64,000 bases of DNA, taken from contig NZ_QXXA01000006.1 in assembly GCF_009911265.1 (NCBI RefSeq), positions 124,001-188,000 on the forward strand, given 5' to 3'. The notes under the pieces were generated by a model that did not search any database, was not told the origin of the DNA, and saw nothing but the letters and a program-made list of their open reading frames with translations. The DNA is from Senegalia massiliensis. Its GTDB lineage: Bacteria; Bacillota; Clostridia; Tissierellales; SIT17. Shown piece after piece: positions 8,484-17,462 of this stretch. The stretch's first letter is position 1; every line of letters begins with the position of its first letter. The position numbers and the translations under genes are program-made.

Positions 8484-9238
8484 TTTTTAGCATCCCTATA
8501 TTCATGGGAAAAATTTTTATCATATAATTTTGATAAGCTATATTTATCTCCTAAAAATCCTCCTACTAATATTTGTGCTGTTTTTGTTATATTAGCTTCT
8601 TTTACTTTTTCTGATATATCTTTTAATGTTCCTTGTACTATCTTTTGATCAGGCCAAGTAGCTTTTTGTACCACTGCAACAGGAGTATTTTCATCATAAT
8701 ATTCTAAAAGCCTATCTACTACATTATCAATCATCTGTACTGATAGAAATATAGCCATTGATGCCTTATGACTTGCAAGTTTTTCTAAACTTTCACTTTC
8801 TGGAACAGGAGTTCTTCCTTCAAGTCTTGTACAAATTACTGTTTGAGAAACATCTGGAAGTGTAAACTCCCTATTTAATGCAGCTGCTGATGCTACAAAT
8901 GAACTCACACCTGGTATAACTTTTGATTTTATATCTAGTTCATCTAATCTATCAATTTGCTCTCTTATTGCTCCATATATACTAGGGTCCCCTGTATGAA
9001 CTCTTGCTACAGATTTTCCTTGTTTTATTCCATTTTCCATAACATCAATAACTTCTTCAAGTGTCATAGATGCACTATTATATAATTTACTTTCATCTTT
9101 TCTACAATTTAAAATATCTTTATTAACAAGAGAACCTGCATATATTATAATGTCTGCTTTTTCTACTATGTTTTTCCCTTTAACTGTTATTAAATCAGGA
9201 TCTCCTGGACCTGCTCCTATAAAATATACTGTATTCAT
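8480..9238 (-). CDS. cbiF: Cobalt-precorrin-4 C11-methyltransferase
   Basis: The 252-residue tetrapyrrole methylase shows VYFIGAGPGDPDLITVKG, the ARVHTGDPSIYGAIREQ block and KVIPGVSSFVASAAALNREFTLP, the latter distinguishing CbiF/CobM. It methylates C11 with SAM. The gene is separated from cbiL by no free bases and shares four bases with cbiG. Confidence 0.95.
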   Translation of the reverse strand: MNTVYFIGAGPGDPDLITVKGKNIVEKADIIIYAGSLVNKDILNCRKDESKLYNSASMTLEEVIDVMENGIKQGKSVARVHTGDPSIYGAIREQIDRLDELDIKSKVIPGVSSFVASAAALNREFTLPDVSQTVICTRLEGRTPVPESESLEKLASHKASMAIFLSVQMIDNVVDRLLEYYDENTPVAVVQKATWPDQKIVQGTLKDISEKVKEANITKTAQILVGGFLGDKYSLSKLYDKNFSHEYRDAKK

Positions 9239-9946
9239 TTAAATACCTCCTTTTTTTATTATAAGTGTTGATAAATATGGTACTTTTTTATTTTTTAAAT
9301 CATCAATATCATAGCTTATATTTTCTTCATTTGTGCCACATTTAGATACAAGTACAAATTTATCTTCTAAATTTCTGCTCTCTAAAATTTCAGCTAATCT
9401 TTTATGTTCAGTAGAAGGCTTCATAACTACTAAATTATCATAATCATCTACTACCTTTTCAAATTCACTTATATTTTTCCTAAGAGGTATTATAGAAAGT
9501 GTTTCTTCCTGAGACGCTAGAGGAATATTTACTTTATTCGCTGATGCACAAAAGGATGTTATTCCTGGTATAGTTTCAATATTTATATCTTTCTTTTTTA
9601 AGAAAGGTAATAAATACATATATGTACTATATACCATTGGATCTCCTATAGTTAAAAATGCTATATTTTTTCCTTTTTCAAGTAAATCTAATATTATTTT
9701 AGAGTTTCTCTCCCAAGTAACGTTTAGTTTTTCTTCATCATAAGTCATTGGAAATTCTAATTTTAATATTTCTGCTTTTTTATTTAAATAATCTTCAGCA
9801 ATGGAGAGTGCTACACTTTTACTTTCCTTTTTACTTTTAGGACATATTACAATGTCTATTTTTTCTAATACTTTTACTGCTTTTATAGTAATTAGCTCCG
9901 GGTCACCTGGACCTACTCCAATGCCATAAAATTTTCCTATCATCAT
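9239..9946 (-). CDS. cbiL: Cobalt-precorrin-2 C20-methyltransferase
   Basis: The 235-residue protein carries GIGVGPGDPELITIKAVK, AFLTIGDPMVYSTYMYLLP and ETIPGITSFCASANKVNIPLA, characteristic of CbiL/CobI, the first methylase acting after cobalt insertion. Two consecutive ATG codons are possible starts (9946 and 9943); the second gives the better spacing from AGAGGTG. It follows cbiT with a one-base gap. Confidence 0.94.
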   Translation of the reverse strand: MMIGKFYGIGVGPGDPELITIKAVKVLEKIDIVICPKSKKESKSVALSIAEDYLNKKAEILKLEFPMTYDEEKLNVTWERNSKIILDLLEKGKNIAFLTIGDPMVYSTYMYLLPFLKKKDINIETIPGITSFCASANKVNIPLASQEETLSIIPLRKNISEFEKVVDDYDNLVVMKPSTEHKRLAEILESRNLEDKFVLVSKCGTNEENISYDIDDLKNKKVPYLSTLIIKKGGI

Positions 9947-9947
9947 T

Positions 9948-10520
9948 TCACCTCTTAGCTGATATTATATATATTGGATTTGTACCTATCATCATAGTTA
10001 AGTCTCCAATACTTTTGCCTTTGCTTATATTTACATGTACTATATCTATGTCTTTAAATTTATATTGTTTTAAAAAGTTTATTGCTTTATATGCATTTTC
10101 TATGGTTATAGTGTTTATTACAATCTTATTATTATCTTTTAATTTTTCATATGACCAATTTATTATTGTCTCCATATTTCCAGATGAACCACCAATGAAA
10201 ACCCTATCTATATCACCTATATCTTTTAACGCCTCTGGTGCAACACCTTCAATAATTTCTAAATTATCTATATTAAAATGACTTTTATTTTTAGCTATAA
10301 GATCTACTGCTTCCTTCTTTTTTTCTATTGCATAAACTTTACCATTTTCTACAATAGATGCTATTTCTATAGAGATACCTCCAGTTCCTGCTCCTATATC
10401 TATTACTTTTAAATCCTTTTCTAATTGTAATTTACCTATAGTTATAGCTCTAATTTCAGATTTTGTCATAGGTACTTTTCCTCTTATAAAATCATCATCT
10501 TCTATACTAAATCTACTCAT
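9948..10520 (-). CDS. cbiT: Cobalt-precorrin-6B C15-methyltransferase (decarboxylating)
   Basis: At 190 residues this is a class I SAM methyltransferase with DDDFIRGKVPMTKSEIRA at the start and the SAM-binding motif VIDIGAGTGGISIEIA near residues 39-54. CbiT methylates C15 and decarboxylates the C12 acetate. It is encoded separately from CbiE, as in most anaerobic pathways, and overlaps cbiE by eight bases. Confidence 0.94.
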   Translation of the reverse strand: MSRFSIEDDDFIRGKVPMTKSEIRAITIGKLQLEKDLKVIDIGAGTGGISIEIASIVENGKVYAIEKKKEAVDLIAKNKSHFNIDNLEIIEGVAPEALKDIGDIDRVFIGGSSGNMETIINWSYEKLKDNNKIVINTITIENAYKAINFLKQYKFKDIDIVHVNISKGKSIGDLTMMIGTNPIYIISAKR

Positions 10521-11133
10521 CTTGTAATATCACCACCACATTTAAATCACTATTTTTTATTTTTATTATATCCTCAGGACTTCCACTATGAATCTTTTCA
10601 TTTGGATATGATAAATTCTCTCCTATATAAATAGTTCGTCCTTCTATCCCATTATCCAAAAGTTCCTTTGCTATTTTTTGAGGAGTCCAGATTTTATCTG
10701 TAAGTATTGCTACCTTTTTATTTGTTGCTACTATTTCTAAAATGTCACTTTCTCTACCATGTAATGATAAAAAATGTGCATCTTCCCAAGATTCATTTAT
10801 CCTAGAAAACATATATTGAACTGAACTAATTCCTGGGATTATGTCCATTTCTACATTTTTTAAATTTTTCTTGATATATGACTTTAAACTAAAAAATCCT
10901 GTGTCTCCTGAAACTACGACTGCTATTTTTTTGTTTAGATTTTCTTTTATATAATCTATCATTTTAGAAAGTCCTTGTGATATATCAAAAATTTCTTTTT
11001 TAGAGATATCAATATTTTCTAAATTTCTTTTAGCACCTATTATTATATTTGATTCGGCTATTTTCTTTTTAGCAATAGGTAATATATAATCTTTATGACC
11101 TGGCCCAAGTCCTATTATATATAATTTATTCAT
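10513..11133 (-). CDS. cbiE: Cobalt-precorrin-7 C5-methyltransferase
   Basis: The 206-residue tetrapyrrole methylase has LYIIGLGPGHKDYILPIAKK, VVVSGDTGFFSLKSYI and DIIPGISSVQYMFSRI, the CbiE pattern, with the W-DAHFLSLHGR segment that follows it in the family. It methylates C5. It sits between cbiD and cbiT and overlaps both by eight bases. Confidence 0.94.
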   Translation of the reverse strand: MNKLYIIGLGPGHKDYILPIAKKKIAESNIIIGAKRNLENIDISKKEIFDISQGLSKMIDYIKENLNKKIAVVVSGDTGFFSLKSYIKKNLKNVEMDIIPGISSVQYMFSRINESWEDAHFLSLHGRESDILEIVATNKKVAILTDKIWTPQKIAKELLDNGIEGRTIYIGENLSYPNEKIHSGSPEDIIKIKNSDLNVVVILQDE

Positions 11134-12241
11134 TTTTATATTCCTCCAACATATCTTTTCCTATAGGACACATTCCCAATAATCCATACTTTTTAGAAAA
11201 TATTACTGTGCCAATTTTTATACTGTCATATACTCTGTCTCTACATTTCTCAGTTATTTTTTGTACTAATATTTTAAACAAATCATCTCTTTTATTTTCA
11301 TCAATATATTCTATAGCCTTATCTGTTGTAATACTATTTAGTATATTATTTATATCATCTTGTAATCCACCTAAAGCTGCATAGTTACTAGCTAATATCT
11401 CCATTCTTGCATCTGCTACTTTACTATGTGTATGGAATATTCCACCTGATACTTTTATCATTTTGCCAATATGACCTACAAAAAGTATTTCTTCTATGTC
11501 ATATTCTACAGCTTTATCTAGCATAAAACCTATGAAATTACTTGTCTTTATGAGAGAGTAATTTTTTAAATTTAACTCTTCTACAAAATCTCTACCATAA
11601 TTTCCTGGTGAAAATATTACTTTTTTTATGCCTTTATTTTTAAGTACTGATAGCTCAAGTGCTATGGAATCCTTAAATGCTTCCTCACTCATAGGCTCAA
11701 CTATGCCGCTAGTTCCAAGTACTGATATACCTCCTAATATACCAAGCTTTGGGTTAAAAGTTTTTTTGGCTATATCTACACCTTCTGGTATAGATATAGT
11801 GATCTTTACTCCAAGCCCTTCAGGTAATTCTTCTCTTACGGCTTCAATTATAGTTTTTCTAGGAACAGGATTTATTGCATATTCACCTATGTCTACAGCA
11901 AGTCCCTCTCTTGTTACCTTCCCTACTCCTATTCCACCTGTTAAAATTACTTCTTCGCCTTCTATTAATTCAGCTTCTGCATAAATCTTTATTCCATTTG
12001 TAGAATCAGGATCATCTCCACTATCCTTTACAATAGCACATTTGACTTTATCTTTTTTTATAATAATATCTTCTACATCTAAAATTAAATCCCAACCTTT
12101 AGGAGTTTTTATCTTTACATTTTCTATTTCGCATCCTGTAAATAGCATTCTAGTTGCTGCCTTAGCTGCCGCTGTAGCAGATGATCCTGTGGTATATCCA
12201 TATCTTAATTTTTTACCACCTTTAACTACATATCTATCCAT
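11126..12241 (-). CDS. cbiD: Cobalt-precorrin-5B C1-methyltransferase
   Basis: At 371 residues it starts with the CbiD-specific LRYGYTTGSSATAAAKAA and has DSGDDPDSTNGI, ILGGISVLGTSGIVEPMS and FVGHIGKMIKVSGGIFHTHSKVAD. CbiD methylates C1 and occurs only in the anaerobic cobalamin pathway. It follows cbiC after eight bases with its own Shine-Dalgarno. Confidence 0.96.
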   Translation of the reverse strand: MDRYVVKGGKKLRYGYTTGSSATAAAKAATRMLFTGCEIENVKIKTPKGWDLILDVEDIIIKKDKVKCAIVKDSGDDPDSTNGIKIYAEAELIEGEEVILTGGIGVGKVTREGLAVDIGEYAINPVPRKTIIEAVREELPEGLGVKITISIPEGVDIAKKTFNPKLGILGGISVLGTSGIVEPMSEEAFKDSIALELSVLKNKGIKKVIFSPGNYGRDFVEELNLKNYSLIKTSNFIGFMLDKAVEYDIEEILFVGHIGKMIKVSGGIFHTHSKVADARMEILASNYAALGGLQDDINNILNSITTDKAIEYIDENKRDDLFKILVQKITEKCRDRVYDSIKIGTVIFSKKYGLLGMCPIGKDMLEEYKNE

Positions 12242-12249
12242 ATTATCAC

Positions 12250-12867
12250 CTATATCATATATAAAAGTGCATTTACTATAGCTGCAGCTACTGTACTTCC
12301 ACCTTTTCTACCATTGGTAACTATATATGGCACTCCTAAATCTTTGATTATTTCTTTTGATTCAGCAGCCCCTACAAATCCTACAGGTACTCCTATTATC
12401 AAATCAGGTTTAGGCATTCCTTTTTCTATCTTCTCTTTTAAAGTGAAAAGTGCTGTAGGAGCATTTCCTATTGCAAAAATCTTTATATTTTTATTGTTCA
12501 TTGCCTTTTCTATAGCTACCATTGAACGTGTGATTTCTCTTTTTTTAGCTTCTATTACTACATCCTCATCATGAACAAAATTACATACTTGTCCGCCAAG
12601 TTCACCTAGTACTCTTTTGTTTATACCTGATAAAACCATTCCAGTATCAGCATAAATATCACATCCATTTTTAAGTGCTTTTATCCCACTTTCTATGGCA
12701 TCTTCATGAATTTCTAATATATCAGCATATTCAAAGTCAGCAGTAGTATGTATTACTCTCTTTACTACTTTACCTTCTTTTTCATCAAACTTTTTATCAC
12801 CTAATTCTTCTGTAATTATTTCAAAACTATTTTTTTCTATAGTTTTTGGCTCTTTTACGTAATTCAT
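12250..12867 (-). CDS. cbiC: Cobalt-precorrin-8 methylmutase
   Basis: The 205-residue protein has VKRVIHTTADFEYADIL, with the catalytic histidine in this block, and DLIIGVPVGFVGAAESKE and YIVTNGRKGGSTVAAA near the C-terminus, typical of CbiC/CobH. It moves the C11 methyl group to C12, giving cobyrinic acid. It lies between pduX and cbiD in the same operon. Confidence 0.96.
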   Translation of the reverse strand: MNYVKEPKTIEKNSFEIITEELGDKKFDEKEGKVVKRVIHTTADFEYADILEIHEDAIESGIKALKNGCDIYADTGMVLSGINKRVLGELGGQVCNFVHDEDVVIEAKKREITRSMVAIEKAMNNKNIKIFAIGNAPTALFTLKEKIEKGMPKPDLIIGVPVGFVGAAESKEIIKDLGVPYIVTNGRKGGSTVAAAIVNALLYMI

Positions 12868-12879
12868 TTTTTCACTCCT

Positions 12880-13746
12880 CTAAAATAGGCTTGGACCACC
12901 TTTTATTATGTTATATTCTTGTACTCTTTCATATTTATTAAAATTTATTATATTTTTAATTTCATATAAAAACTTTTCTTTATCAAAACATTCTTTATCA
13001 TATAATATTCCTGTTACAGTACCACTATGTGAAGTGTTTATACCATATGCATTATATTTAACAGCTAAATTATATATATTTTCTAAATCCTCTTTAAATA
13101 AATATTTTTGATTTATGAAAGCACTCAATGTAGACCCTTTGGCTAATTTATGCATATCATTTTCTTTTAGTCCTTTTTCAACTAAACTTAAAGATTTTCT
13201 ATATTCTAACTCATGTTTTATCTTTTCATAGTATAAATTTAATTTGTTAAATTTAACAGTATCAATAGTACCTTTCCCCTCAATACAAAGTACTTTTAAA
13301 TCTAATTTATTCTCATATAATTTTTTATATCTGCCTTTTAAATAATCATATAATGTAAGTTTTTGAAATATAGTACTATCTGTAGGTTCTATTTCTATAG
13401 CTATATTAGCTATTTGTTCATTATCTATTTCTTCGTTTAAATACCTGCTTGTTGCAAGTATAGTAGCAGCTAAGTCAGCTGTACTACTTGCCATTCCTTT
13501 TCCTATTGGAATATTTGAATCTATATCTAAAGCAATGTTTTTATATTCATTTTGATTATATCCAAAATATTTAAGAGACTTTTTTATAGCATTATATGCT
13601 TTAGGATATAATATTTCATTTGATATACCCTCTTTAATTGTAACTACTGAAAATAAATCTATAGGATATGAAATGAGCAAGTTTTTACCATCAATATATC
13701 CCTGAAATAACTCTCCACAACTTGCTGGACATTTAGCTCTTATCAT
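12880..13746 (-). CDS. pduX: L-threonine kinase (GHMP family)
   Basis: The product starts MIRAKCPASCGELFQGYIDGKN and has the GHMP ATP-binding motif NIPIGKGMASSTADLAATI. That N-terminal block is characteristic of PduX, which makes L-threonine-O-phosphate for CobD and thus the aminopropanol arm of cobalamin. The ATG at 13746 is preferred over an in-frame TTG at 13758. The start overlaps cblS. Its partner cobD is in the next operon, so the pathway to aminopropanol phosphate is complete. Confidence 0.88.
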   Translation of the reverse strand: MIRAKCPASCGELFQGYIDGKNLLISYPIDLFSVVTIKEGISNEILYPKAYNAIKKSLKYFGYNQNEYKNIALDIDSNIPIGKGMASSTADLAATILATSRYLNEEIDNEQIANIAIEIEPTDSTIFQKLTLYDYLKGRYKKLYENKLDLKVLCIEGKGTIDTVKFNKLNLYYEKIKHELEYRKSLSLVEKGLKENDMHKLAKGSTLSAFINQKYLFKEDLENIYNLAVKYNAYGINTSHSGTVTGILYDKECFDKEKFLYEIKNIINFNKYERVQEYNIIKGGPSLF

Positions 13747-14485
13747 AGAATTTTCCAACCTTAAAAACAGGTTTATCTATATCGTTTTTCAATGTTTCAT
13801 AGTCCTTATGGTCAATGCTTACTATAATACAAGTTGAAGTTCCTGCTGATTTATATAAATCTATATCGACACTTTCATCTATAGAGTAATCTAAGTCATT
13901 AGTCTTAGCCATTTCTTCTATTTCTTTTAATATTCCTTGTGATCCTACAGGTAATATCTCATGAATATAATCTTTTTGTTTTAAATCAATTATATTTTTT
14001 ATTGAAATTATCTCTCCATTGTCTTCTAATATTTCATTTCCAACTTTAGGAATTCCAACAACTGCTATTAATGAATTCTTTGGAGTATAAGGCATTTTGA
14101 AGTTTCTCTTATCTACTAAACCTATGGCAGTCAATCCTATACCCGTTTGAACTGTAGGAAAATTTTCTTCTGTACTTCCTGTAACTAGTATATCTTCATC
14201 TAAGTTTAATTCTCTTAAAAGATTTTTTATTCCATTTAATATAATGTTTCCTGTAGGGTTCATTTCTACTGATAATGTATTTATTATAGAAATAGGTTTT
14301 GCTCCTATTGAAAATAATTCTGATAATACTACATGAAGTGTTAAATACCCTAAAGTTTCAGGATATGTTTTTACGATATCCTTTTCTTTATTTCCTATAC
14401 CTCCAGCAGAATCACATGAAATTATTAATTTGTCATTTTCATTTATATCTATAAAAGTCAAATCTCTAAATTGTGTGGAATTCAT
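13733..14485 (-). CDS. cblS: Predicted alpha-ribazole kinase (AIR-synthase-like fold)
   Basis: At 250 residues the protein resembles the PurM/ThiL superfamily: an early LIISCDSAGGIGNKEKD with probable metal and ATP-binding aspartates, TLHVVLSELFSIGAKPISIINTLSVEM, and VTGSTEENFPTVQTGIGLTAIG. CblS of Listeria and Geobacillus belongs to this superfamily and phosphorylates alpha-ribazole. Assignment rests on fold, on the adjacent S-component gene and on the lack of cobT in the window. It could be another small-molecule kinase of this fold, but the location inside a cobalamin operon argues for CblS. Confidence 0.72.
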   Translation of the reverse strand: MNSTQFRDLTFIDINENDKLIISCDSAGGIGNKEKDIVKTYPETLGYLTLHVVLSELFSIGAKPISIINTLSVEMNPTGNIILNGIKNLLRELNLDEDILVTGSTEENFPTVQTGIGLTAIGLVDKRNFKMPYTPKNSLIAVVGIPKVGNEILEDNGEIISIKNIIDLKQKDYIHEILPVGSQGILKEIEEMAKTNDLDYSIDESVDIDLYKSAGTSTCIIVSIDHKDYETLKNDIDKPVFKVGKFYDKS

Positions 14486-14489
14486 AAAA

Positions 14490-15002
14490 CTATCTCTCTT
14501 TCTTTTTTATAATTTCAAAAAGTGTAGAAGCTGCTATTATATTTAACATAGATGCTAATGTTAAAGGTATTACTATTGCCATGAATAAAGCCATACCTGA
14601 AAACGGCAATGCTAAAATGCTCGCCAATATTCCTGCTATAAAAGCTGAAATAGGTCCATTTAATATTATAGCTACTACATTTGATAATATCTTAAATCCT
14701 TTTATGTACACTTTTCCAAATACAAATGCTGTAAATGCCATAAGTGCCATAACTTCTAAATGCATAGGTAAGGAAAGAGGAAAGCCACTAGTCATAGCAG
14801 TTAAAAGGTGACCTAAGCCTGCAACCACAGCGCCATATACTGGTCCTAAAAAAATTGATGCAAAAAATCCTGGCATGCTATCAAGTGCAATGGTTGTTCC
14901 AGGATATTTAATCATAGCTCCTATAAAAGATAATGCTATAAGTACTCCTGAATAAGTTAATTTTGTTGTAGTAATTTTCTCATAAGTTTTAGTATTTGTC
15001 AT
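14490..15002 (-). CDS. cblT: ECF transporter S component, predicted alpha-ribazole transporter
   Basis: The 170-residue hydrophobic protein has about five or six membrane segments and the ECF S-component style GVLIALSFIGAMIKYPG start, with a MPGFFASIFLGPVYGAVVAGLGHLLTA block. In Listeria, CblT imports alpha-ribazole. The preferred start is the ATG at 15002 with GGGGGAG four bases upstream; it lies inside the cbiA end (14-base overlap). cblS begins right after it. The gene encodes no ATPase or T component and would need a shared energising module elsewhere. Confidence 0.75.
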   Translation of the reverse strand: MTNTKTYEKITTTKLTYSGVLIALSFIGAMIKYPGTTIALDSMPGFFASIFLGPVYGAVVAGLGHLLTAMTSGFPLSLPMHLEVMALMAFTAFVFGKVYIKGFKILSNVVAIILNGPISAFIAGILASILALPFSGMALFMAIVIPLTLASMLNIIAASTLFEIIKKKER

Positions 15003-16350
15003 AATTCTCCCCCTTAAAATTTTCAATATAATCTAATAAATAATATAAAAATTCTATATTACTATAAAAATGAATATGAGGATATCCTGCAAGAGTATTT
15101 TGTTTCTTTATCCCACATTTCCATCTTTTATATACTTTGCCTTCTCTTTTTTTAGATATATTATATAAGAAATCTATTTCATCATTTTTATTAATCATAG
15201 AGCGATGAAATTCATGAGCATTTATATTTATACCTTTGAAGTCTATTTCAATATATCCAAAGCGTTGAAGTTTTTCTGTCATATGACTATCTGTATCAAT
15301 AAATCCTACCATTTCACTTTTATTATTATCTAAATCATAAATTGAATTTGTAAGATACATAAGTCCCCCACACTCAGCGTAACAAGGAAGTCCTTTTTCT
15401 AATATTTCTTTTAAGTCTTCTCTAAATGATTTGTTTGTTTCTAATTCATTACTAAAAACTTCTGGAAATCCTCCACCTATATATAAAGCATCTACATCTG
15501 GTAATTTTTCATCTTTAATTGGACTTATAGGAATAAGAGTTATGCCTAGTTGCTCTAATAAATCTAAATTATCTTTATAATAAAAATTAAAAGCTTTATC
15601 CTTAAATACTCCTATCTTCAAATCATATTTTTTTGTTATACCTATATAGTTTTGTGTTTTTATAACTTCCAGTTTTGATATTTCTAATAACTTATCTAAG
15701 TCTATAGTTTCTTCTATGGTTTTAGATAATTTTTCACTTTTTTCTTCTAGTTCATCTACTTCTTCAGCTGGTATTAATCCTAAATGTCTACTTTTTAATG
15801 ATATATCTAAATTTTTAGGTAAATATCCAAGACACGGAATATTATTTTCTTTTTCTACTATTGTACGAAGTAAATCATAGTGCATTTTACTTGATACATT
15901 ATTTATAATAACTCCAGCGATGTTAATATCTTTGTCAAAATTTTTATATCCTGATATTAAAGCTGCTAAACTAAGTGACATTCCTCTTCCATCCACTACA
16001 AGTATTATAGGTAATTTAAGTATTTTTGCTATATGACTAGAACTTGCATTGTCTTTTTCTATTCCAAAACCATCATATAACCCCATTACTCCTTCAATTA
16101 TAGATATATCCTTGTCTTTTGAATTTTTATTAAATAGATTTGTAACTAATTCTTTATTTAGTAAATAACTATCTAAATTATATGAAGCATTCCCTGTTAC
16201 AAATTCATGAAATTTTGGATCAATATAATCAGGTCCAACCTTAAAGGGAGCAACTGTAATACCTCTATTTGTAAGTGCCTTCATTATTCCAAGACTTAGA
16301 GTAGTTTTTCCTACTCCACTATTTGTACCAGCTATCATTATACCTTTCAA
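14989..16350 (-). CDS. cbiA: Cobyrinic acid a,c-diamide synthase
   Basis: At 453 residues this has an N-terminal P-loop GTNSGVGKTTLSLGIMKAL, substrate region VGPDYIDPKFHEFVTG, and a C-terminal class I glutamine amidotransferase domain with ALYIGGGFPEVF and the nucleophile in CYAECGGLMYL. CbiA amidates the a and c side chains with glutamine and ATP. The start is a TTG at 16350 behind AGAGGTGAT. It is the first gene of operon B and lies directly behind riboswitch 2. Confidence 0.95.
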   Translation of the reverse strand: MKGIMIAGTNSGVGKTTLSLGIMKALTNRGITVAPFKVGPDYIDPKFHEFVTGNASYNLDSYLLNKELVTNLFNKNSKDKDISIIEGVMGLYDGFGIEKDNASSSHIAKILKLPIILVVDGRGMSLSLAALISGYKNFDKDINIAGVIINNVSSKMHYDLLRTIVEKENNIPCLGYLPKNLDISLKSRHLGLIPAEEVDELEEKSEKLSKTIEETIDLDKLLEISKLEVIKTQNYIGITKKYDLKIGVFKDKAFNFYYKDNLDLLEQLGITLIPISPIKDEKLPDVDALYIGGGFPEVFSNELETNKSFREDLKEILEKGLPCYAECGGLMYLTNSIYDLDNNKSEMVGFIDTDSHMTEKLQRFGYIEIDFKGININAHEFHRSMINKNDEIDFLYNISKKREGKVYKRWKCGIKKQNTLAGYPHIHFYSNIEFLYYLLDYIENFKGENYDKY

Positions 16351-16371
16351 TTCATCACCTCTTTTTATGCA

Positions 16372-16402
16372 AAATAAAAAATCCTACTTCGAAGTAGGAT
16401 TA
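16372..16402 (-). terminator. Riboswitch 2 expression-platform terminator
   Basis: A perfect 20-bp palindrome (ATCCTACTTC/GAAGTAGGAT at 16381-16400) followed on the minus strand by six T, just before the cbiA ribosome binding site. Confidence 0.88.
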
Positions 16403-16439
16403 GATTTACAGCTATAAATATATTATTTACAAGCTAGCA

Positions 16440-16617
16440 ATCCCTTCCCTCCGAAGGCATACTTTTAAAAAATCAGGTAGGTCTCCTGGCTTGCCATCAT
16501 CCTACTTTCTCTCCTTCCCATTCTAATGAATAGTGGATTTGAGATTTCGTTATGGTTACAGTAGCGGGGGCTGCAGAGGTTTCTCACCTCTTTCCCTATT
16601 AATCATAAACATGAACC
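16440..16617 (-). promoter_or_regulatory. Cobalamin riboswitch 2 (upstream of cbiA operon)
   Basis: The minus strand carries the same core as riboswitch 1: AAGCCAGGAGACCTACCTGA B12-box region, CAGCCCCCGCTACTGTAACC, and GGGTTCATG...GGGAAAGAGGTGAGA at the 5' side. Only about six positions in roughly 147 differ from riboswitch 1 by eye. It controls the 13-gene corrin-ring operon. Confidence 0.95.
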
Positions 16618-16650
16618 CAATTTTAATATTCGATTTTTATTGTTAAATAT

Positions 16651-16679
16651 ATATTATCATTTGTAGATATAGATGTAAA
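16651..16679 (-). promoter_or_regulatory. Sigma-A promoter for riboswitch 2 transcript
   Basis: TTTACA (16679-16674), 17-base spacer, TAATAT (16656-16651) on the minus strand. The spacer end and -10 region match the promoter of riboswitch 3 closely. Confidence 0.72.
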
Positions 16680-16708
16680 TATTATTTTTTATTCTCTTAT
16701 GATTTTTA

Positions 16709-17188
16709 TTAAAACTTCTTTATCTTCACATCACCTTCATAGTTAATATTTATTTTTATTTTAGCTTTAGCTTTATTTCCTACCATTTTTATTTGACTTT
16801 TACCAGATTCTAATTTAAGTTCTTTATTATCTGCTATATCCTTTTCATAAATTTCTACTATATCCTTATCTGGTGTAACTAATACTATTTTAAAATCACC
16901 TTCTGTCACTTCTATATCATAATCTAGTATTACTTTCCCATTAGCTTGTGATTCAATTTTCCATAACGTTTTTACTCCAGAAAAGCTACTGAATTTTAAT
17001 GACTTATTATTACCCATATTATTTTCTACGCTTTTTATGAATAATGCACTATCCTCACCTGAAGCTATTTCATGGTTATCATTGTATACTTCACCTTTCT
17101 TTTCACTTAAATATGAACATCCCATTAATGCAAATGATAAAAATATAGTTAAAATAAATATCAGTAATGTTTTTATTGATTTCTTCAT
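16709..17188 (-). CDS. Hypothetical lipoprotein
   Basis: A 159-residue protein starting MKKSIKTLLIFILTIFLSF and ending its signal peptide at a lipobox LMGC, so it is probably anchored outside the membrane. The C-terminal half is rich in beta-type sequence (VILDYDIEVTEGDFKIVLVTPDK, KIKININYEGDVKI) as in small beta-sandwich domains. The ATG at 17188 has GGAGG six bases upstream; a longer frame to 17233 has no such support. It lies between the cobC operon terminator and riboswitch 2 and reads toward the riboswitch. No specific family is recognised. Confidence 0.75.
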   Translation of the reverse strand: MKKSIKTLLIFILTIFLSFALMGCSYLSEKKGEVYNDNHEIASGEDSALFIKSVENNMGNNKSLKFSSFSGVKTLWKIESQANGKVILDYDIEVTEGDFKIVLVTPDKDIVEIYEKDIADNKELKLESGKSQIKMVGNKAKAKIKININYEGDVKIKKF

Positions 17189-17378
17189 CACAAACCTCCA
17201 CTTAATCTTATTTATAAGATCTAACGAATTCATATAAATCCCCTTATATCAATTGAATTTAAAATATGTATAACAAAAACTAATAAATATTCAACATATA
17301 AAATATTCTATAAAAGTTTTTAAATCCCTTCTTTTATTATATTAAATTGAAAGAATCTCTCTAATAATTAATCAAAAC

Positions 17379-17421
17379 AAAAAAACAAGTAAAAAAGTAA
17401 TTACTTTTTTACTTGTTTTTT
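17379..17421. terminator. Bidirectional terminator after cobC
   Basis: A palindrome centred between 17400 and 17401 (AAACAAGTAAAAAAGTAA and its complement) with A and T runs at both ends. It ends the cbiM-to-cobC operon. Confidence 0.85.
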
Positions 17422-17462
17422 CATCTAATATTATATTCCTTAACCTATTAATAGGTTTTTTA

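Noticed and set aside
16708-16709. Idea that the lipoprotein gene at 16709-17188 belongs to the cobalamin operon
   Set aside because: It is separated from cobC by a strong terminator and from cbiA by a riboswitch with its own promoter, and has no link to cobalamin in its sequence.
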